Position numbers and translations under genes: made by a program. A model generated the notes under the pieces. That model was not told the DNA's origin, did not search any database, and was given only the letters and a program-made list of their open reading frames with translations. This document shows, in pieces, positions 27,624-36,473 of a stretch of 64,000 bases of DNA; position 1 is the stretch's first letter, and each line of letters starts with the position of its first letter. The DNA is from Alphaproteobacteria bacterium (GTDB lineage Bacteria; Pseudomonadota; Alphaproteobacteria; Caulobacterales; Hyphomonadaceae): positions 412,088 through 476,087 of the forward strand of contig JAAEZZ010000001.1 in assembly GCA_018222605.1 (NCBI GenBank), given 5' to 3'.

Positions 27624-27678
27624 GGTCTGCCTGCCTACCCGGTTATTCATGGTCACCGGAGCCCCCGTTTTGCAGACC
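27624..27678. promoter_or_regulatory. inverted repeat in the divergent DMSP control region
   Basis: GGTCTGC (27624-27630) and GCAGACC (27672-27678) are exact inverses 41 bases apart, between the unknown gene and dddY. Possibly two half-operators for a regulator not encoded in the window; chance is not excluded. Confidence 0.3.
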
Positions 27679-27716
27679 GCCAGCTTCACATGCATGGGGC
27701 GCTGCAGATCCCAAAT

Positions 27717-27744
27717 TTGAACTTTCCCCTCACCCTGTTAAATT
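27717..27744 (+). promoter_or_regulatory. sigma-70-like promoter of dddY
   Basis: TTGAAC (27717-27722) and TAAATT (27739-27744) are spaced by 16 bases. Transcription would begin near 27751, leaving a leader of about 28 bases with CGGAGA before ATG 27779. Confidence 0.4.
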
Positions 27745-27778
27745 TTCAGACAGGTGAGTCAATGCTTCGGAGACCGAA

Positions 27779-29005
27779 ATGCTACATCGTACCGCTCTGA
27801 TATTCACCGGCCTTGCCCTGGCGAGTGCCTGCACCCCCGCCAGTACGGAGATGACGAGCACAGCGCCGCCAGTCTTTGTCTGCGACAGTGACATGCCTGA
27901 GGCAAGCTACACGCAGAGCGAGCAAGCCCTGATAGATACCCTATGGGATGAGACCCTTGTTTATCTAGAGGGTTTCTCGGAATCCCTCCGGGCAGGCGAC
28001 TCACAGTGCGATACTGGCGCAGGCGTTATCCTGCAGACTGTCACAGCTGATGGCGAAGGGCCGGAAACGGGTTGCATAGACAAATATAAAGATGTCGACG
28101 CCGTGCTGAGCCATATTCGCGCAGTGCTTGACCACCCCGATGAAGCCAAAGCATGCTTTGATCCCCAAAAGAATTATGACGCTTTTGCCCTGTATTCGCC
28201 GGGTAAGGCCGCGCTGGAGGAAAGCGAGGTAGCCAGTTGGATCGAGCGCCCGGCTATGGCGGAATATTATGCCGGGACAAACGGGCCAATAGGCGAATCC
28301 GGGCGCGAACTGTCAGAGGGATTCTGGCAGATCCTGAAAGACACTACCCCGGAGGGCGCCTTCCCTGTCGATGTGACGGCCAATGGCTTGCCAAACCTCT
28401 GGGCCTCAGTGGGCTGGCTACCTTTCTATGCGGAAAACCCCAGCGCACTGAATGAACGCTTTCGCGGCGGGTATGCTTATGCCGAAGTGATGGGGCCTTG
28501 GGGCCTGTTGCGGATCAAGTCAATCGACGGAGAGCCGGTGGGCGCCGAAGTGGGCATGACAATCCAACTCGCGAATACATTTTATCCTTATCATTATCAC
28601 CATCCGCAAGAAATCTACATTACGCTGACAGAGCCGCAATGCGTGCGCCAGAACAGCTTCATGGTGGGGCATTGGGACAATCCGGCCTTCACACAGGCAC
28701 GGCGCGATGATGGCTGGGATGTCGACATTCTGCCTACAGAGAACGTGCTGCAGGAGTGGTTTGCCTCACAGGCACCTTCCGGCAACGCCAAGACATATTT
28801 CGAGCGCAACGCCATCCACGCCTTCAACCTTGAAGATGCGTGCCCCGCGGGCTCAGGCCCGAGAGGGCTGGTGACCGTGTGGGCACGTACCACCGCGCGC
28901 GACAACAATCAGACAACCCGCATCTGCCAGCCCCAGGCCTCGCTGGAAGACGGCAAAGCCCTTCCCGGCATGCCATATACCTGCGCGCTGGACGATTTCG
29001 AATGA
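27779..29005 (+). CDS. dddY: DddY-type DMSP lyase with lipoprotein signal
   Basis: A 408-residue exported cupin enzyme. The N-terminus carries a lipobox LALASAC (lipid-anchored Cys18). The catalytic cupin segment is YPYHYHHPQEIYITL with H274, E278 and Y280, followed by H347 in ERNAIHAFNL. As I recall the Acinetobacter DddY structure, zinc is held by His265, Glu269 and His338 with Tyr271 as base, and the spacings (4, 2 and 69 residues) are identical here. DddY cleaves DMSP to DMS and acrylate in the periplasm. The N-terminal helical domain (30-220) also fits. It is divergent from the DddL/DddQ-BCCT operon. Confidence 0.85.
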   Translation: MLHRTALIFTGLALASACTPASTEMTSTAPPVFVCDSDMPEASYTQSEQALIDTLWDETLVYLEGFSESLRAGDSQCDTGAGVILQTVTADGEGPETGCIDKYKDVDAVLSHIRAVLDHPDEAKACFDPQKNYDAFALYSPGKAALEESEVASWIERPAMAEYYAGTNGPIGESGRELSEGFWQILKDTTPEGAFPVDVTANGLPNLWASVGWLPFYAENPSALNERFRGGYAYAEVMGPWGLLRIKSIDGEPVGAEVGMTIQLANTFYPYHYHHPQEIYITLTEPQCVRQNSFMVGHWDNPAFTQARRDDGWDVDILPTENVLQEWFASQAPSGNAKTYFERNAIHAFNLEDACPAGSGPRGLVTVWARTTARDNNQTTRICQPQASLEDGKALPGMPYTCALDDFE

Positions 29006-29010
29006 TCCAT

Positions 29011-29036
29011 AAAAAAAGCCCGGCCGAAGCCGGGCT
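29011..29036 (-). terminator. Rho-independent terminator of aceA
   Basis: Read on the minus strand, AGCCCGGC-TTCG-GCCGGGCT is followed by seven T residues: a UUCG-capped terminator 34 bases after the aceA stop. The same stem may also slow dddY transcripts on the other strand, where it lacks a T run. Confidence 0.88.
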
Positions 29037-29069
29037 GAAAGGTATGGAGAGTAGGATTGTCAGGATGAA

Positions 29070-30692
29070 TCAGGCGACGTTCTCGAACTGATTCATCGTG
29101 TTGTGCACGCCGCCCGCTTTCAGGGCGCGTTCGCCAGCCACCATTTCCTTGAACGTGTCGCCAAGGTCGGAGCCGACTTCGTGCTGGTGTTTCACCGCCG
29201 ACACGCCATTGCGGATTTCGCGGCGCTGGATCGTCTGCACATAGGCGGCCATTTTGTTCTCGCCGAAATAGCCCTTCGAGAGCTCGTCCATGGCGAAGGC
29301 CGTCATGTGGAAGGTCGGCAGTGTAATCAGATTGTGGAACACACCGGCGCGGTCGCTGATGTCGTACTGGAAGCGCTGCAGACGGGCATCGGCTTCCTGG
29401 CCGAGGTCTGTTTCGTCGAAGCGGGCAGACATAAGCTCCGCCTCCGGATATTCCCCTTCGGAGATCTTGCCGGCGGCCAGCCAGTCTGCGCGCACCTGTT
29501 TGCGCAGATTGAGCGTCCAGTTGAAGCTGGGGCTGTTATTGTAGGTCAGCTTGGCATTCGGCACGACTTCCTTGATGCGGTTCACCATGCCGGCGATGAT
29601 GTCGACGTTCGGCGTATCCGTTTCGATCCAGAGAAGGTCTGCGCCGCCAATGGTGAGGCTGGAGATACAGTCTTCGACCACACGGTCAGCACCCGTCCCC
29701 TCACGGAATTTGTAGAGACCGTTTGGCAGGCGCACCGGCTTCACCAGTTTGCCGTCTTTTTGCAGGGCGACGTCACCATCCTTCAGCGGGTTGGCTGGCG
29801 TGATATCTTCCGTGTCGAGCCATTTAATGTATTCGGAGGCCAGATCGCCCGGCTGTTGCGAGACCGGGATCTTCTGAGTCAGGCCAGCGCCGAGGCTGTC
29901 TGTCCGGGCCACGATGACGCCGTCATCCACACCCAGCTCCTCAAAGGCCAGACGGCAGGCGCGCAGTTTTTCGATGAAGTCTTCGCGCGGCACAGTGACC
30001 TTGCCATCCTGGTGGCCACACTGTTTGGCATCAGACACCTGGTTCTCGATCTGGATGCAGCACGCGCCAGCCTTGATCATTTCCTTGGCGAGCAGATAGG
30101 TCGCGTGTTCATTGCCGAACCCGGCATCAATGTCAGCGATGATCGGCACGACATGAGACTCAAACGTATCGATGCGCTGGACGATGGTTTCGATCACGTC
30201 GGCAGGCGCGCCTTTTTCCTTGGCAGATTTCAGCTCACGGAACAGGTCATTCAGGGCAACTTCGTCGGCCTGGCGCAGGGAGACGTAAATCTCCTCGATC
30301 AGGTCCACCACAGCGGTTTTCTCGTGCATGGACTGGTCAGGCTGGTGACCAAAGCGGTTGCGCAGGCCGGCAACCATCCAGCCGGAGAGGTACACATAAG
30401 TGCCCTTGGCCGTGCCGCGCATACGCTTCACGGACTTGATCATCTGGTGCGCGTGATAACCGGACCAGCAACCGAGCGACTGAGTGAACTTGCCATGGTC
30501 TGCATCATAGGCAGCCATGTCTTCGCGCATCACGCCGGCCATTTCACGGGCGATATCAAGATGCGTGGAGTAGGTGTTCTGCAGCTTCAGCTGGACGATG
30601 TCATCAATGTTGATGCCGGCAGGCGTGACGCCATCAGGATAGCGTTTCAGCACTTCGGCGCGCAGTTGGGCATAGGTGGGGCGTTTAGACAT
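29070..30692 (-). CDS. aceA: isocitrate lyase (long form)
   Basis: A 540-residue enzyme that splits isocitrate to glyoxylate and succinate. The catalytic loop reads SDAKQCGHQDGKVTVPRE; the cysteine lies in the K-x-C-G-H motif, and VPIIADIDAGFGNEHATYLLAKEMI forms the metal site. Its length places it in the roughly 530-residue subfamily known from Pseudomonas rather than the 430-residue enterobacterial form. AAGGAG precedes ATG 30692, and it follows aceB by 47 bases on the same strand. It would let acetate or other C2 units from neighbouring catabolism feed biosynthesis. Confidence 0.96.
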   Translation of the reverse strand: MSKRPTYAQLRAEVLKRYPDGVTPAGINIDDIVQLKLQNTYSTHLDIAREMAGVMREDMAAYDADHGKFTQSLGCWSGYHAHQMIKSVKRMRGTAKGTYVYLSGWMVAGLRNRFGHQPDQSMHEKTAVVDLIEEIYVSLRQADEVALNDLFRELKSAKEKGAPADVIETIVQRIDTFESHVVPIIADIDAGFGNEHATYLLAKEMIKAGACCIQIENQVSDAKQCGHQDGKVTVPREDFIEKLRACRLAFEELGVDDGVIVARTDSLGAGLTQKIPVSQQPGDLASEYIKWLDTEDITPANPLKDGDVALQKDGKLVKPVRLPNGLYKFREGTGADRVVEDCISSLTIGGADLLWIETDTPNVDIIAGMVNRIKEVVPNAKLTYNNSPSFNWTLNLRKQVRADWLAAGKISEGEYPEAELMSARFDETDLGQEADARLQRFQYDISDRAGVFHNLITLPTFHMTAFAMDELSKGYFGENKMAAYVQTIQRREIRNGVSAVKHQHEVGSDLGDTFKEMVAGERALKAGGVHNTMNQFENVA

Positions 30693-30739
30693 TGCATTGT
30701 CTCCTTGTGGGGGTGTTTGGATGCTAGGGGGTATTCGGA

Positions 30740-32377
30740 TCAGTCGAGGGTGCGCAGGGCCTCGTAGGCGGGAAGCGTCAGGAAGTCCGGCAGGTCTTTG
30801 CCTGTTGCGGTCTCGCTGAAGATTTCGGCGGCGAGTTCGTAGCGGCCTTGTTCGTAAGCCTCGGCGCCGATCATCTCGCGGATGGCGGTCAGCTCTTCAT
30901 CGAGGATGGAGCGGAACCATTGTGCGGTGAATTGCCGGGCCTCGCCGCTTTCGGTTTTCACGTCAGCCTTGTGGTGGATCCACTGCCAGATCTGGCTGCG
31001 GGAGATTTCCGCCGTGGCAGCATCTTCCATCAGATTGTGGATCGGCACAGCGCCGCGGCCATTCAGCCATGCCGCCGTGTATTCGATGCCGACGGAGATA
31101 TTCGTCCTTACACCGGCTTCTGTGATCTCGCCCGTGTGCGGCTTCAGGAGATCCTTCTGGCTGATCGGTGGGAAGCTACGCTGGGAGAGAACCTGATTGC
31201 AGGCGGGCATGTGCTGGTTGAAGACATCCATGGCCACCGGAACCAGCGCGGGGTGCGCTACCCAGGTGCCGTCATGACCGGCGCGAACCTCACGCAGCTT
31301 GTCGGCCTTCACCTTGCCAAATGCCGCGTCATTGGCAGCCTCGTCATTCTTGACCGGGATCTGAGCGGCCATGCCGCCCATCGCATGGGCACGGCGGCTG
31401 TGACAGGTCTTGATCAGCAGCAGCGAGTAAGCCTTGAGGAAGGCGCGATCCATGCCGACCTGGGCGCGGTCCGGCAGCACATATTGGCCATGCTGGCGCA
31501 GCGTCTTGATGTAGGAAAAGATGTAGTCCCAGCGGCCGCAATTGAGACCAGCCGCATGACGGCGCAGCTCATAGAGGATCTCGTCCATTTCGAATGCGGC
31601 CGGCAGGGTTTCGATCAGAACCGTTGCCTTGATCGTGCCGACGGGAATGCCGAGCGCTTTCTGGGCGTGCTCAAACACCTCATCCCAGAGACGCGCCTCA
31701 AGATGGCTCTCCATTTTGGGCAGGTAATAGAATGGGCCGACGCCCTGCTCCGTCAGCTTTGCGCCATTATGGAAGATGTGCAGGCCGAAATCGAACAGGC
31801 TGGCCGACATTGGCTGGCCATCGACCAGAAGGTGCGCCTCTTCCATATGCCAGCCGCGCGGGCGGACAATCATGACGGCGATCTCGTCATTCAGGTTGTA
31901 AGATTTACCATTCTTCGGGTCGGAATAGACAAGCTCGCCATTAGCGAAATCCTGCATGTTAACCTGGCCTTCGATCATGTTCGTGAAGGTGGGCGAGGAC
32001 GCATCCTCGAAATCCGCCATGAACATCTTTGCGCCGGAATTCAGCGCGTTGATCATCATCTTGCGGTCCACTGGACCGGTGATTTCCACGCGGCGATCCT
32101 TCAGCACGGCGGGGATCGGGTCGACCTCCCAGCAGCCATTCCGGATGTTTTTTGTCTCGGGCAGGAAGTCCGGTAGCTCTCCTGCGTCGAAGCGGGCCTG
32201 ACGGGCAATGCGGGCGGCGAGCAACTCGCGGCGGCGCGGGCCGAAAGTGCGCTCAAGGTCAGCCAGGAAGGCCAGCGCTTCCGGTGTCAGCACGCGCTCC
32301 ACACCTTCCGCGTTTCCGGCGATCTCTACCGAGTTGGCTTGGCTTGACGGCTTTTCGAGGATGGCTGTTGCAGACAC
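30740..32377 (-). CDS. aceB: malate synthase A
   Basis: A 545-residue enzyme condensing glyoxylate with acetyl-CoA to malate. Recognisable segments are MFMADFEDASSPTFTN, IVRPRGWHMEEAHLLVDGQ, KMESHLEARLWDEVF and the C-terminal catalytic region SVGIEYTAAWLNGRGAVPI. GTG 32377 is taken as start since GGGAG lies about ten bases upstream; a longer in-frame start at 32416 is less likely. It is the promoter-proximal gene of the aceB-aceA operon and is divergent from an ScfR-type regulator. Confidence 0.96.
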   Translation of the reverse strand: MSATAILEKPSSQANSVEIAGNAEGVERVLTPEALAFLADLERTFGPRRRELLAARIARQARFDAGELPDFLPETKNIRNGCWEVDPIPAVLKDRRVEITGPVDRKMMINALNSGAKMFMADFEDASSPTFTNMIEGQVNMQDFANGELVYSDPKNGKSYNLNDEIAVMIVRPRGWHMEEAHLLVDGQPMSASLFDFGLHIFHNGAKLTEQGVGPFYYLPKMESHLEARLWDEVFEHAQKALGIPVGTIKATVLIETLPAAFEMDEILYELRRHAAGLNCGRWDYIFSYIKTLRQHGQYVLPDRAQVGMDRAFLKAYSLLLIKTCHSRRAHAMGGMAAQIPVKNDEAANDAAFGKVKADKLREVRAGHDGTWVAHPALVPVAMDVFNQHMPACNQVLSQRSFPPISQKDLLKPHTGEITEAGVRTNISVGIEYTAAWLNGRGAVPIHNLMEDAATAEISRSQIWQWIHHKADVKTESGEARQFTAQWFRSILDEELTAIREMIGAEAYEQGRYELAAEIFSETATGKDLPDFLTLPAYEALRTLD

Positions 32378-32452
32378 GATGACAAACTCCCTTGCATTGC
32401 TTTGTTGACACAACACTATTTACAGGGAGACGATAAATCCAGTACATCAATG

Positions 32453-32515
32453 TTTGTATTGGGTTTTTTAGTTTGTCGTGTAAACATTAACGCGATTGTT
32501 TTGTAAGGTTTGTAA
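32453..32515. promoter_or_regulatory. TTTGTA repeat operators between aceB and its regulator
   Basis: TTTGTAT occurs at 32453-32459 and TTTGTAA at 32500-32506 and 32509-32515. The last two copies are in tandem nine bases apart. They resemble the TTTGCAA-type sites bound by RamB-family regulators of glyoxylate genes in actinobacteria, and the adjacent gene encodes such a regulator. Confidence 0.4.
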
Positions 32516-32532
32516 CATTTGAGAGTGCCCTC

Positions 32533-33972
32533 ATGAGTGTCAGGAAAGAAAAAATCCTAATCGGCCCAAGGCTCAGGCGGCTTCGCCGGACGCTTGGGAT
32601 CACGCAGGCACAAATGGGAGAGGACCTCGGAGTCTCGGCCAGCTACATAAATCTGATTGAAGGCAACCAGCGTCCGATCAGCGCGAACCTGCTGGTGACG
32701 CTGGCGCAGGTCTATGACTTTGACATGACCGATGTCGGCGGCGCGGGCGATGCGCGGCTTGTGTCGGAATTGCTGGAGGCGCTGCGCGACCCCATTCTGG
32801 ACGCGGGCCCTGTCGGCAAGAATGACGCCGAGGATATCGTCAACGCGAACCCGGATATCGCGCGGGCCTTTCTACGCCTCTATACAAACCACCGTGAGCT
32901 GACGATGCGCCTCTATTCCGACGCCAACCCGCTGGCAGACCGGGAAAAGGTGGAAGTGCTGGAACAGTCTGACCGCAGCGTGGATTCGGTGCGGGAGTTC
33001 TTCCATGTGCACCGCAACTATTTTCCGGAACTGGATGAAGAGGCAGAAAAGCTGTCTTCCGAACTGTTCCTGAGTACGGATGAACCGCACACCACGCTGA
33101 CTGACCGGCTGAAGAAGAAGCACAATTATCAGGTGCGTATCGTGCCGACACATGTGATGCCGAACCAGCTACGTTATTTCGACCGGCACCATAGGCGGAT
33201 TGATTTGTCTGAATTGCTGCGCCAGTCGGGCCGTCGTTTTCAGTTGGCAGTGCAGGTGGCGCTTCTGGAATACGCTCCCCTCTTCCGCGCACATGTTGAC
33301 CGCGCAGGCCTGCCGGACCGCAGCGCCGAGGAACTGGCCTATCTGAGCCTGGCGAACTATTTCGCCGCCGCGCTGCTGATGCCCTATTCCCGCTTTCTGA
33401 AGGAATGCGAAACGACCAAGTATGATGTCGAATTGCTGAGCCACCGCTTCGGCGCGAGCTTTGAGCAGGTGGCTCACCGCATGACGACGCTGCAACGGCC
33501 GGACGCGCGGGGCATCCCCTTCTTCTTCGTCCGCATGGACAGCGCGGGCAATGTCTCCAAACGTTTTAGCGCGGGGCGATTTCACTTCTCGAAGTTTGGT
33601 GGTGCCTGCCCGCTCTGGAACATTCATGATTGCTTCGCCACGCCCGGACAAGTGCGGACACAGATCATCGAGATGCCGGACAATACGACGTATTTTTCCA
33701 TTGCGCGCACCATGTCCCGCGCGGAAGGCGCCTATGACCAGCATCAGACGAAATATGCCATCGGGCTTGGCTGTGACATCGCCTATGCCCCGCGGCTCAT
33801 CTATTCGCAGAATCTGAACCTTGAGGCCATGGCACCCGAGAAGATCGGCGTGAACTGTTATCTGTGCGAGCGGGAAAATTGCCCGTCACGCGCGCATGCC
33901 CCGCTCAACAAGAAGCTGATCTTCGACACGCGCTCACGCGGCGTGTCCGTCTTCCGGTTCGAGACGGATTAG
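32533..33972 (+). CDS. short-chain fatty acid regulator, XRE/ImmA-IrrE family (ScfR/RamB-like)
   Basis: A 479-residue DNA-binding protein. The N-terminal XRE helix-turn-helix is LRRTLGITQAQMGEDLGVSA...NLIEGNQRPIS. The middle is an IrrE-N-like domain in which the HExxH protease motif is absent (RRFQLAVQVALLEY). The C-terminal DUF2083-type region contains CPLWNIHDCF and CYLCERENCPSR, a possible metal or redox site. Homologues (RamB in Corynebacterium, ScfR/PccR in alphaproteobacteria) control acetate and propionate genes in response to acyl-CoA. Its position divergent from aceB-aceA suggests control of that operon. Confidence 0.88.
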   Translation: MSVRKEKILIGPRLRRLRRTLGITQAQMGEDLGVSASYINLIEGNQRPISANLLVTLAQVYDFDMTDVGGAGDARLVSELLEALRDPILDAGPVGKNDAEDIVNANPDIARAFLRLYTNHRELTMRLYSDANPLADREKVEVLEQSDRSVDSVREFFHVHRNYFPELDEEAEKLSSELFLSTDEPHTTLTDRLKKKHNYQVRIVPTHVMPNQLRYFDRHHRRIDLSELLRQSGRRFQLAVQVALLEYAPLFRAHVDRAGLPDRSAEELAYLSLANYFAAALLMPYSRFLKECETTKYDVELLSHRFGASFEQVAHRMTTLQRPDARGIPFFFVRMDSAGNVSKRFSAGRFHFSKFGGACPLWNIHDCFATPGQVRTQIIEMPDNTTYFSIARTMSRAEGAYDQHQTKYAIGLGCDIAYAPRLIYSQNLNLEAMAPEKIGVNCYLCERENCPSRAHAPLNKKLIFDTRSRGVSVFRFETD

Positions 33973-34001
33973 CCCAACGTGAAGGCCAGCCCGACGGGCG
34001 C

Positions 34002-35435
34002 CTAAGAGTCCTGCCGGGCCTCGACCGCCTGCCGCTCATTCTTGCGCGCAAAATAGCGCCGTGTCTCCTTGAGTACTTTCGGAGACAATAGAAGCGCCGA
34101 AATCAGGGTCGGAATGGACATCAGGGCAAAGCTGAGATCGATAAAGTTCAGGATAACGCCCATGGACGAGACCGCGCCGAGCAGGATCGTGCCGACATAG
34201 AACGCCGCATAGATATTCACCCGCCCTGCCCCGAACAGGAAGGAGAAGCATTTCATACCGTAATAGGAGTATGAGAACAGCGACGAGATGCCGAAGGCCA
34301 GGATGCAGATCAGCAGGATGTAGCCGCCAAAGCCCGGATAGGCCACCTCGAATGCGTTCGCCGTCAGGGTCACGCCGTCGCCATCGCCGGTCTGCCAGAC
34401 ACCGGTCATGAGAATGGCCAGCGCCGTCATCGTGCATACGATCAGGGTGTCGATAACCGGCCCCAGCATGGCGACCAGGCCCTCATGCACAGGCTCTGAG
34501 GTCTTGGCCGCGCCATGCGCCATGGGTGCCGTTCCAAGGCCCGCCTCATTGGAGAAGGCCGCCCGGCGCACGCCCAGCAGGATCAGTCCGCCCAGCGCTC
34601 CGCCAAACATCGGTTCACCGCTGAAGAAATTGGCGCCAAAGGCATCCGTGAAAATAAGGGTAATGTATTTCGGCACCTCGGCGATATTGAGCAGGATGAT
34701 GCCGACAACGGCAACGACATAGACCACGACCATGGCCGGCACTAGCAAGGCCGTCGCATGGCTGATCCGCTTTAGGCCGCCAAACACGACCGCGCCAGTT
34801 AACGCCATCAGCGTCAGGCCGATCACGGCGCTGGCCACACCGGCGGATTTGATGCCTGCAGGCTCCAGAGCGATCTCGCGCACGGCCTGGGTCAGCTGGT
34901 TGGCATTGAAGATGGGCAGGCAGCCCGCCATGCCGGCGATGCAGAACCAGATGGCGAGGGGCTTCCACTTTTTGCCAAGCCCTTCCACGATGACGTACAT
35001 CGGCCCGCCCTGCAGCACACCATCAGAGTCCCGCCCGCGATACATCACCGCCAGCGAGCAGGTGAAGTATTTCGTCGCCATGCCGAGGATGGCAGAGATC
35101 CACATCCAGAAGATCGCGCCCGGTCCGCCCATCTTGATAGCCACGGCAACGCCCGCGATGTTCCCCATGCCGATGGTCGCGGCCAGCGCCACCGATAGCG
35201 CCTGGAAATGACTGACAAGTCCCGGTGAAGACGTGCTGTCATGCTTGCCGGCCAGCACGCCAAGCGCCAGCTGGAAGTGACGGAAGGGCAGGCCACGCGA
35301 ATAGAGGAAGAAGAACAGGCCAGCGCCTGACACCAGGAAGACCAGCGGCGGCCCCCAGACAAAGTTCGCAGCCTGTCCGATAAACGCTGCAAACCGCGCC
35401 GCGAAAAACTCCATATAATATTTCAGCTCTGGCAC
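34002..35435 (-). CDS. AGCS-family sodium:amino-acid (alanine/glycine) symporter
   Basis: A 477-residue inner-membrane carrier with about ten to eleven TM helices. Family segments include HFQALSVALAATIGMGNIAG, FWMWISAILGMATKYFTCSLA and NEAGLGTAPMAHGAAKT. AGCS carriers import alanine, glycine or D-alanine with Na+. GTG 35435 has AGGGGG six bases upstream. It is the last gene of a minus-strand series that begins with a TonB-dependent receptor and amidohydrolases, suggesting it imports amino acids these enzymes release. Confidence 0.9.
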   Translation of the reverse strand: MPELKYYMEFFAARFAAFIGQAANFVWGPPLVFLVSGAGLFFFLYSRGLPFRHFQLALGVLAGKHDSTSSPGLVSHFQALSVALAATIGMGNIAGVAVAIKMGGPGAIFWMWISAILGMATKYFTCSLAVMYRGRDSDGVLQGGPMYVIVEGLGKKWKPLAIWFCIAGMAGCLPIFNANQLTQAVREIALEPAGIKSAGVASAVIGLTLMALTGAVVFGGLKRISHATALLVPAMVVVYVVAVVGIILLNIAEVPKYITLIFTDAFGANFFSGEPMFGGALGGLILLGVRRAAFSNEAGLGTAPMAHGAAKTSEPVHEGLVAMLGPVIDTLIVCTMTALAILMTGVWQTGDGDGVTLTANAFEVAYPGFGGYILLICILAFGISSLFSYSYYGMKCFSFLFGAGRVNIYAAFYVGTILLGAVSSMGVILNFIDLSFALMSIPTLISALLLSPKVLKETRRYFARKNERQAVEARQDS

Positions 35436-35456
35436 ATATACCCCCTGGGATCCCGA

Positions 35457-36431
35457 CTAGTTTTCAGCCCGATAAACGGCTTCTTCCTTCTCCGCGCAAA
35501 TATATGCCCAGATATTCCAGACATTCGTAGCCAGAACCTGGGCACGCAACTCATTTGCTGTCGTCACATCACCATTGAACCCAGCCCAGTTCGACAGGGC
35601 ATAGGCAATGGTGGCGTCACGGGCATTCCACTCTTCTAGCGGTTTAGCCGGGTCAAGGATTTCATCCGCAGACATGAGTCCCTTATAGAACATGACGCGC
35701 TTATAATAGGGATAAGTCGTGTCAGCCTCTATGTCTGCGGGAATGCGCGTCAGGACGGCTTCAGCTTTGGCGTCTTCGCCATTTTTGCGATAGATATTGT
35801 ACAGCCAGTCTACCACGCCGATCAGCATGTCATTCGATGAGGCCGTCTCGAGACAATGCTCATAGGCCATTGCGGCATTGTCATAATCCTGGGTCAGGTA
35901 ATAATAGATGCCGAGGTGATACCAGATCCAGTGCTCGTAAGAGCCGTGCGGCTCCCCGCCCTTCATCTCGATGGATGGCGTCTCTTCAAGATTAACCAGT
36001 TCGAGAGCCTCATCCAGATCCGCATGAGCCTTTTCGACCTCTCTTACGGTCAGATAACGGTGCGCCCGGTGGCGGCGCAGCTTGAAGGAGTCCGAATGTA
36101 GGCGCAGACCTGCGGTATAGGCCGCTATGGCATCCTGATACAGGCCAGCCCCGGCAAGTTCAGCGCCGAGTTCAAGGAACGCATCTTCCGTCGCCGCGCC
36201 TGAGGCGAGCAGCGCATCGATCTTCGCCTGGGCATCCAGCTGAGGCGCCGTGCTGTTTCTGTAAAGCGGCTGGCCCAGGAACGAAATGGCCTCAACGTCT
36301 CCGCCGACCATAGGCAGATTTTCCCGTTCGGCCTGTTCCGTGACAGAGGCCTGCGAAGAGTAGGCTCCGCTGGCAGCGCATCCCGAAACAAGGAATGCTG
36401 CGCCGCATACGCCATAGAAAAGTGTTTTCAT
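35457..36431 (-). CDS. repeat-containing lipoprotein of unknown function
   Basis: A 324-residue protein with lipobox FLVSGC (Cys18 lipidation). The mature part is helical with tetratricopeptide-like stretches: DAIAAYTAGLRLHSDSFKLRRHRAHRYL, read across several helices, and YYLTQDYDNAAMAYEHCLE. Such lipoproteins often scaffold periplasmic complexes. It lies 42 bases after an amidohydrolase gene and 21 before the AGCS symporter gene. AGGTAAGGA precedes ATG 36431. No specific function is claimed. Confidence 0.72.
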   Translation of the reverse strand: MKTLFYGVCGAAFLVSGCAASGAYSSQASVTEQAERENLPMVGGDVEAISFLGQPLYRNSTAPQLDAQAKIDALLASGAATEDAFLELGAELAGAGLYQDAIAAYTAGLRLHSDSFKLRRHRAHRYLTVREVEKAHADLDEALELVNLEETPSIEMKGGEPHGSYEHWIWYHLGIYYYLTQDYDNAAMAYEHCLETASSNDMLIGVVDWLYNIYRKNGEDAKAEAVLTRIPADIEADTTYPYYKRVMFYKGLMSADEILDPAKPLEEWNARDATIAYALSNWAGFNGDVTTANELRAQVLATNVWNIWAYICAEKEEAVYRAEN

Positions 36432-36473
36432 GTCCTTACCTCATATAGAGTGAGCCTGCCCTCAAAGGACGCC

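Noticed and set aside
29011..29036. Terminator of dddY on the plus strand
   Set aside because: The T run is on the minus-strand side only, so its main role is to end aceA transcription.
29103..30767. 554-codon plus-strand open frame opposite aceA
   Set aside because: It lies wholly antisense to a clear isocitrate lyase gene, and its residues look like random GC-rich translation.
32533..33972. ImmA/IrrE-type protease or toxin-antitoxin function of the XRE protein
   Set aside because: The HExxH motif is absent and the C-terminal region and aceB context match ScfR/RamB regulators.
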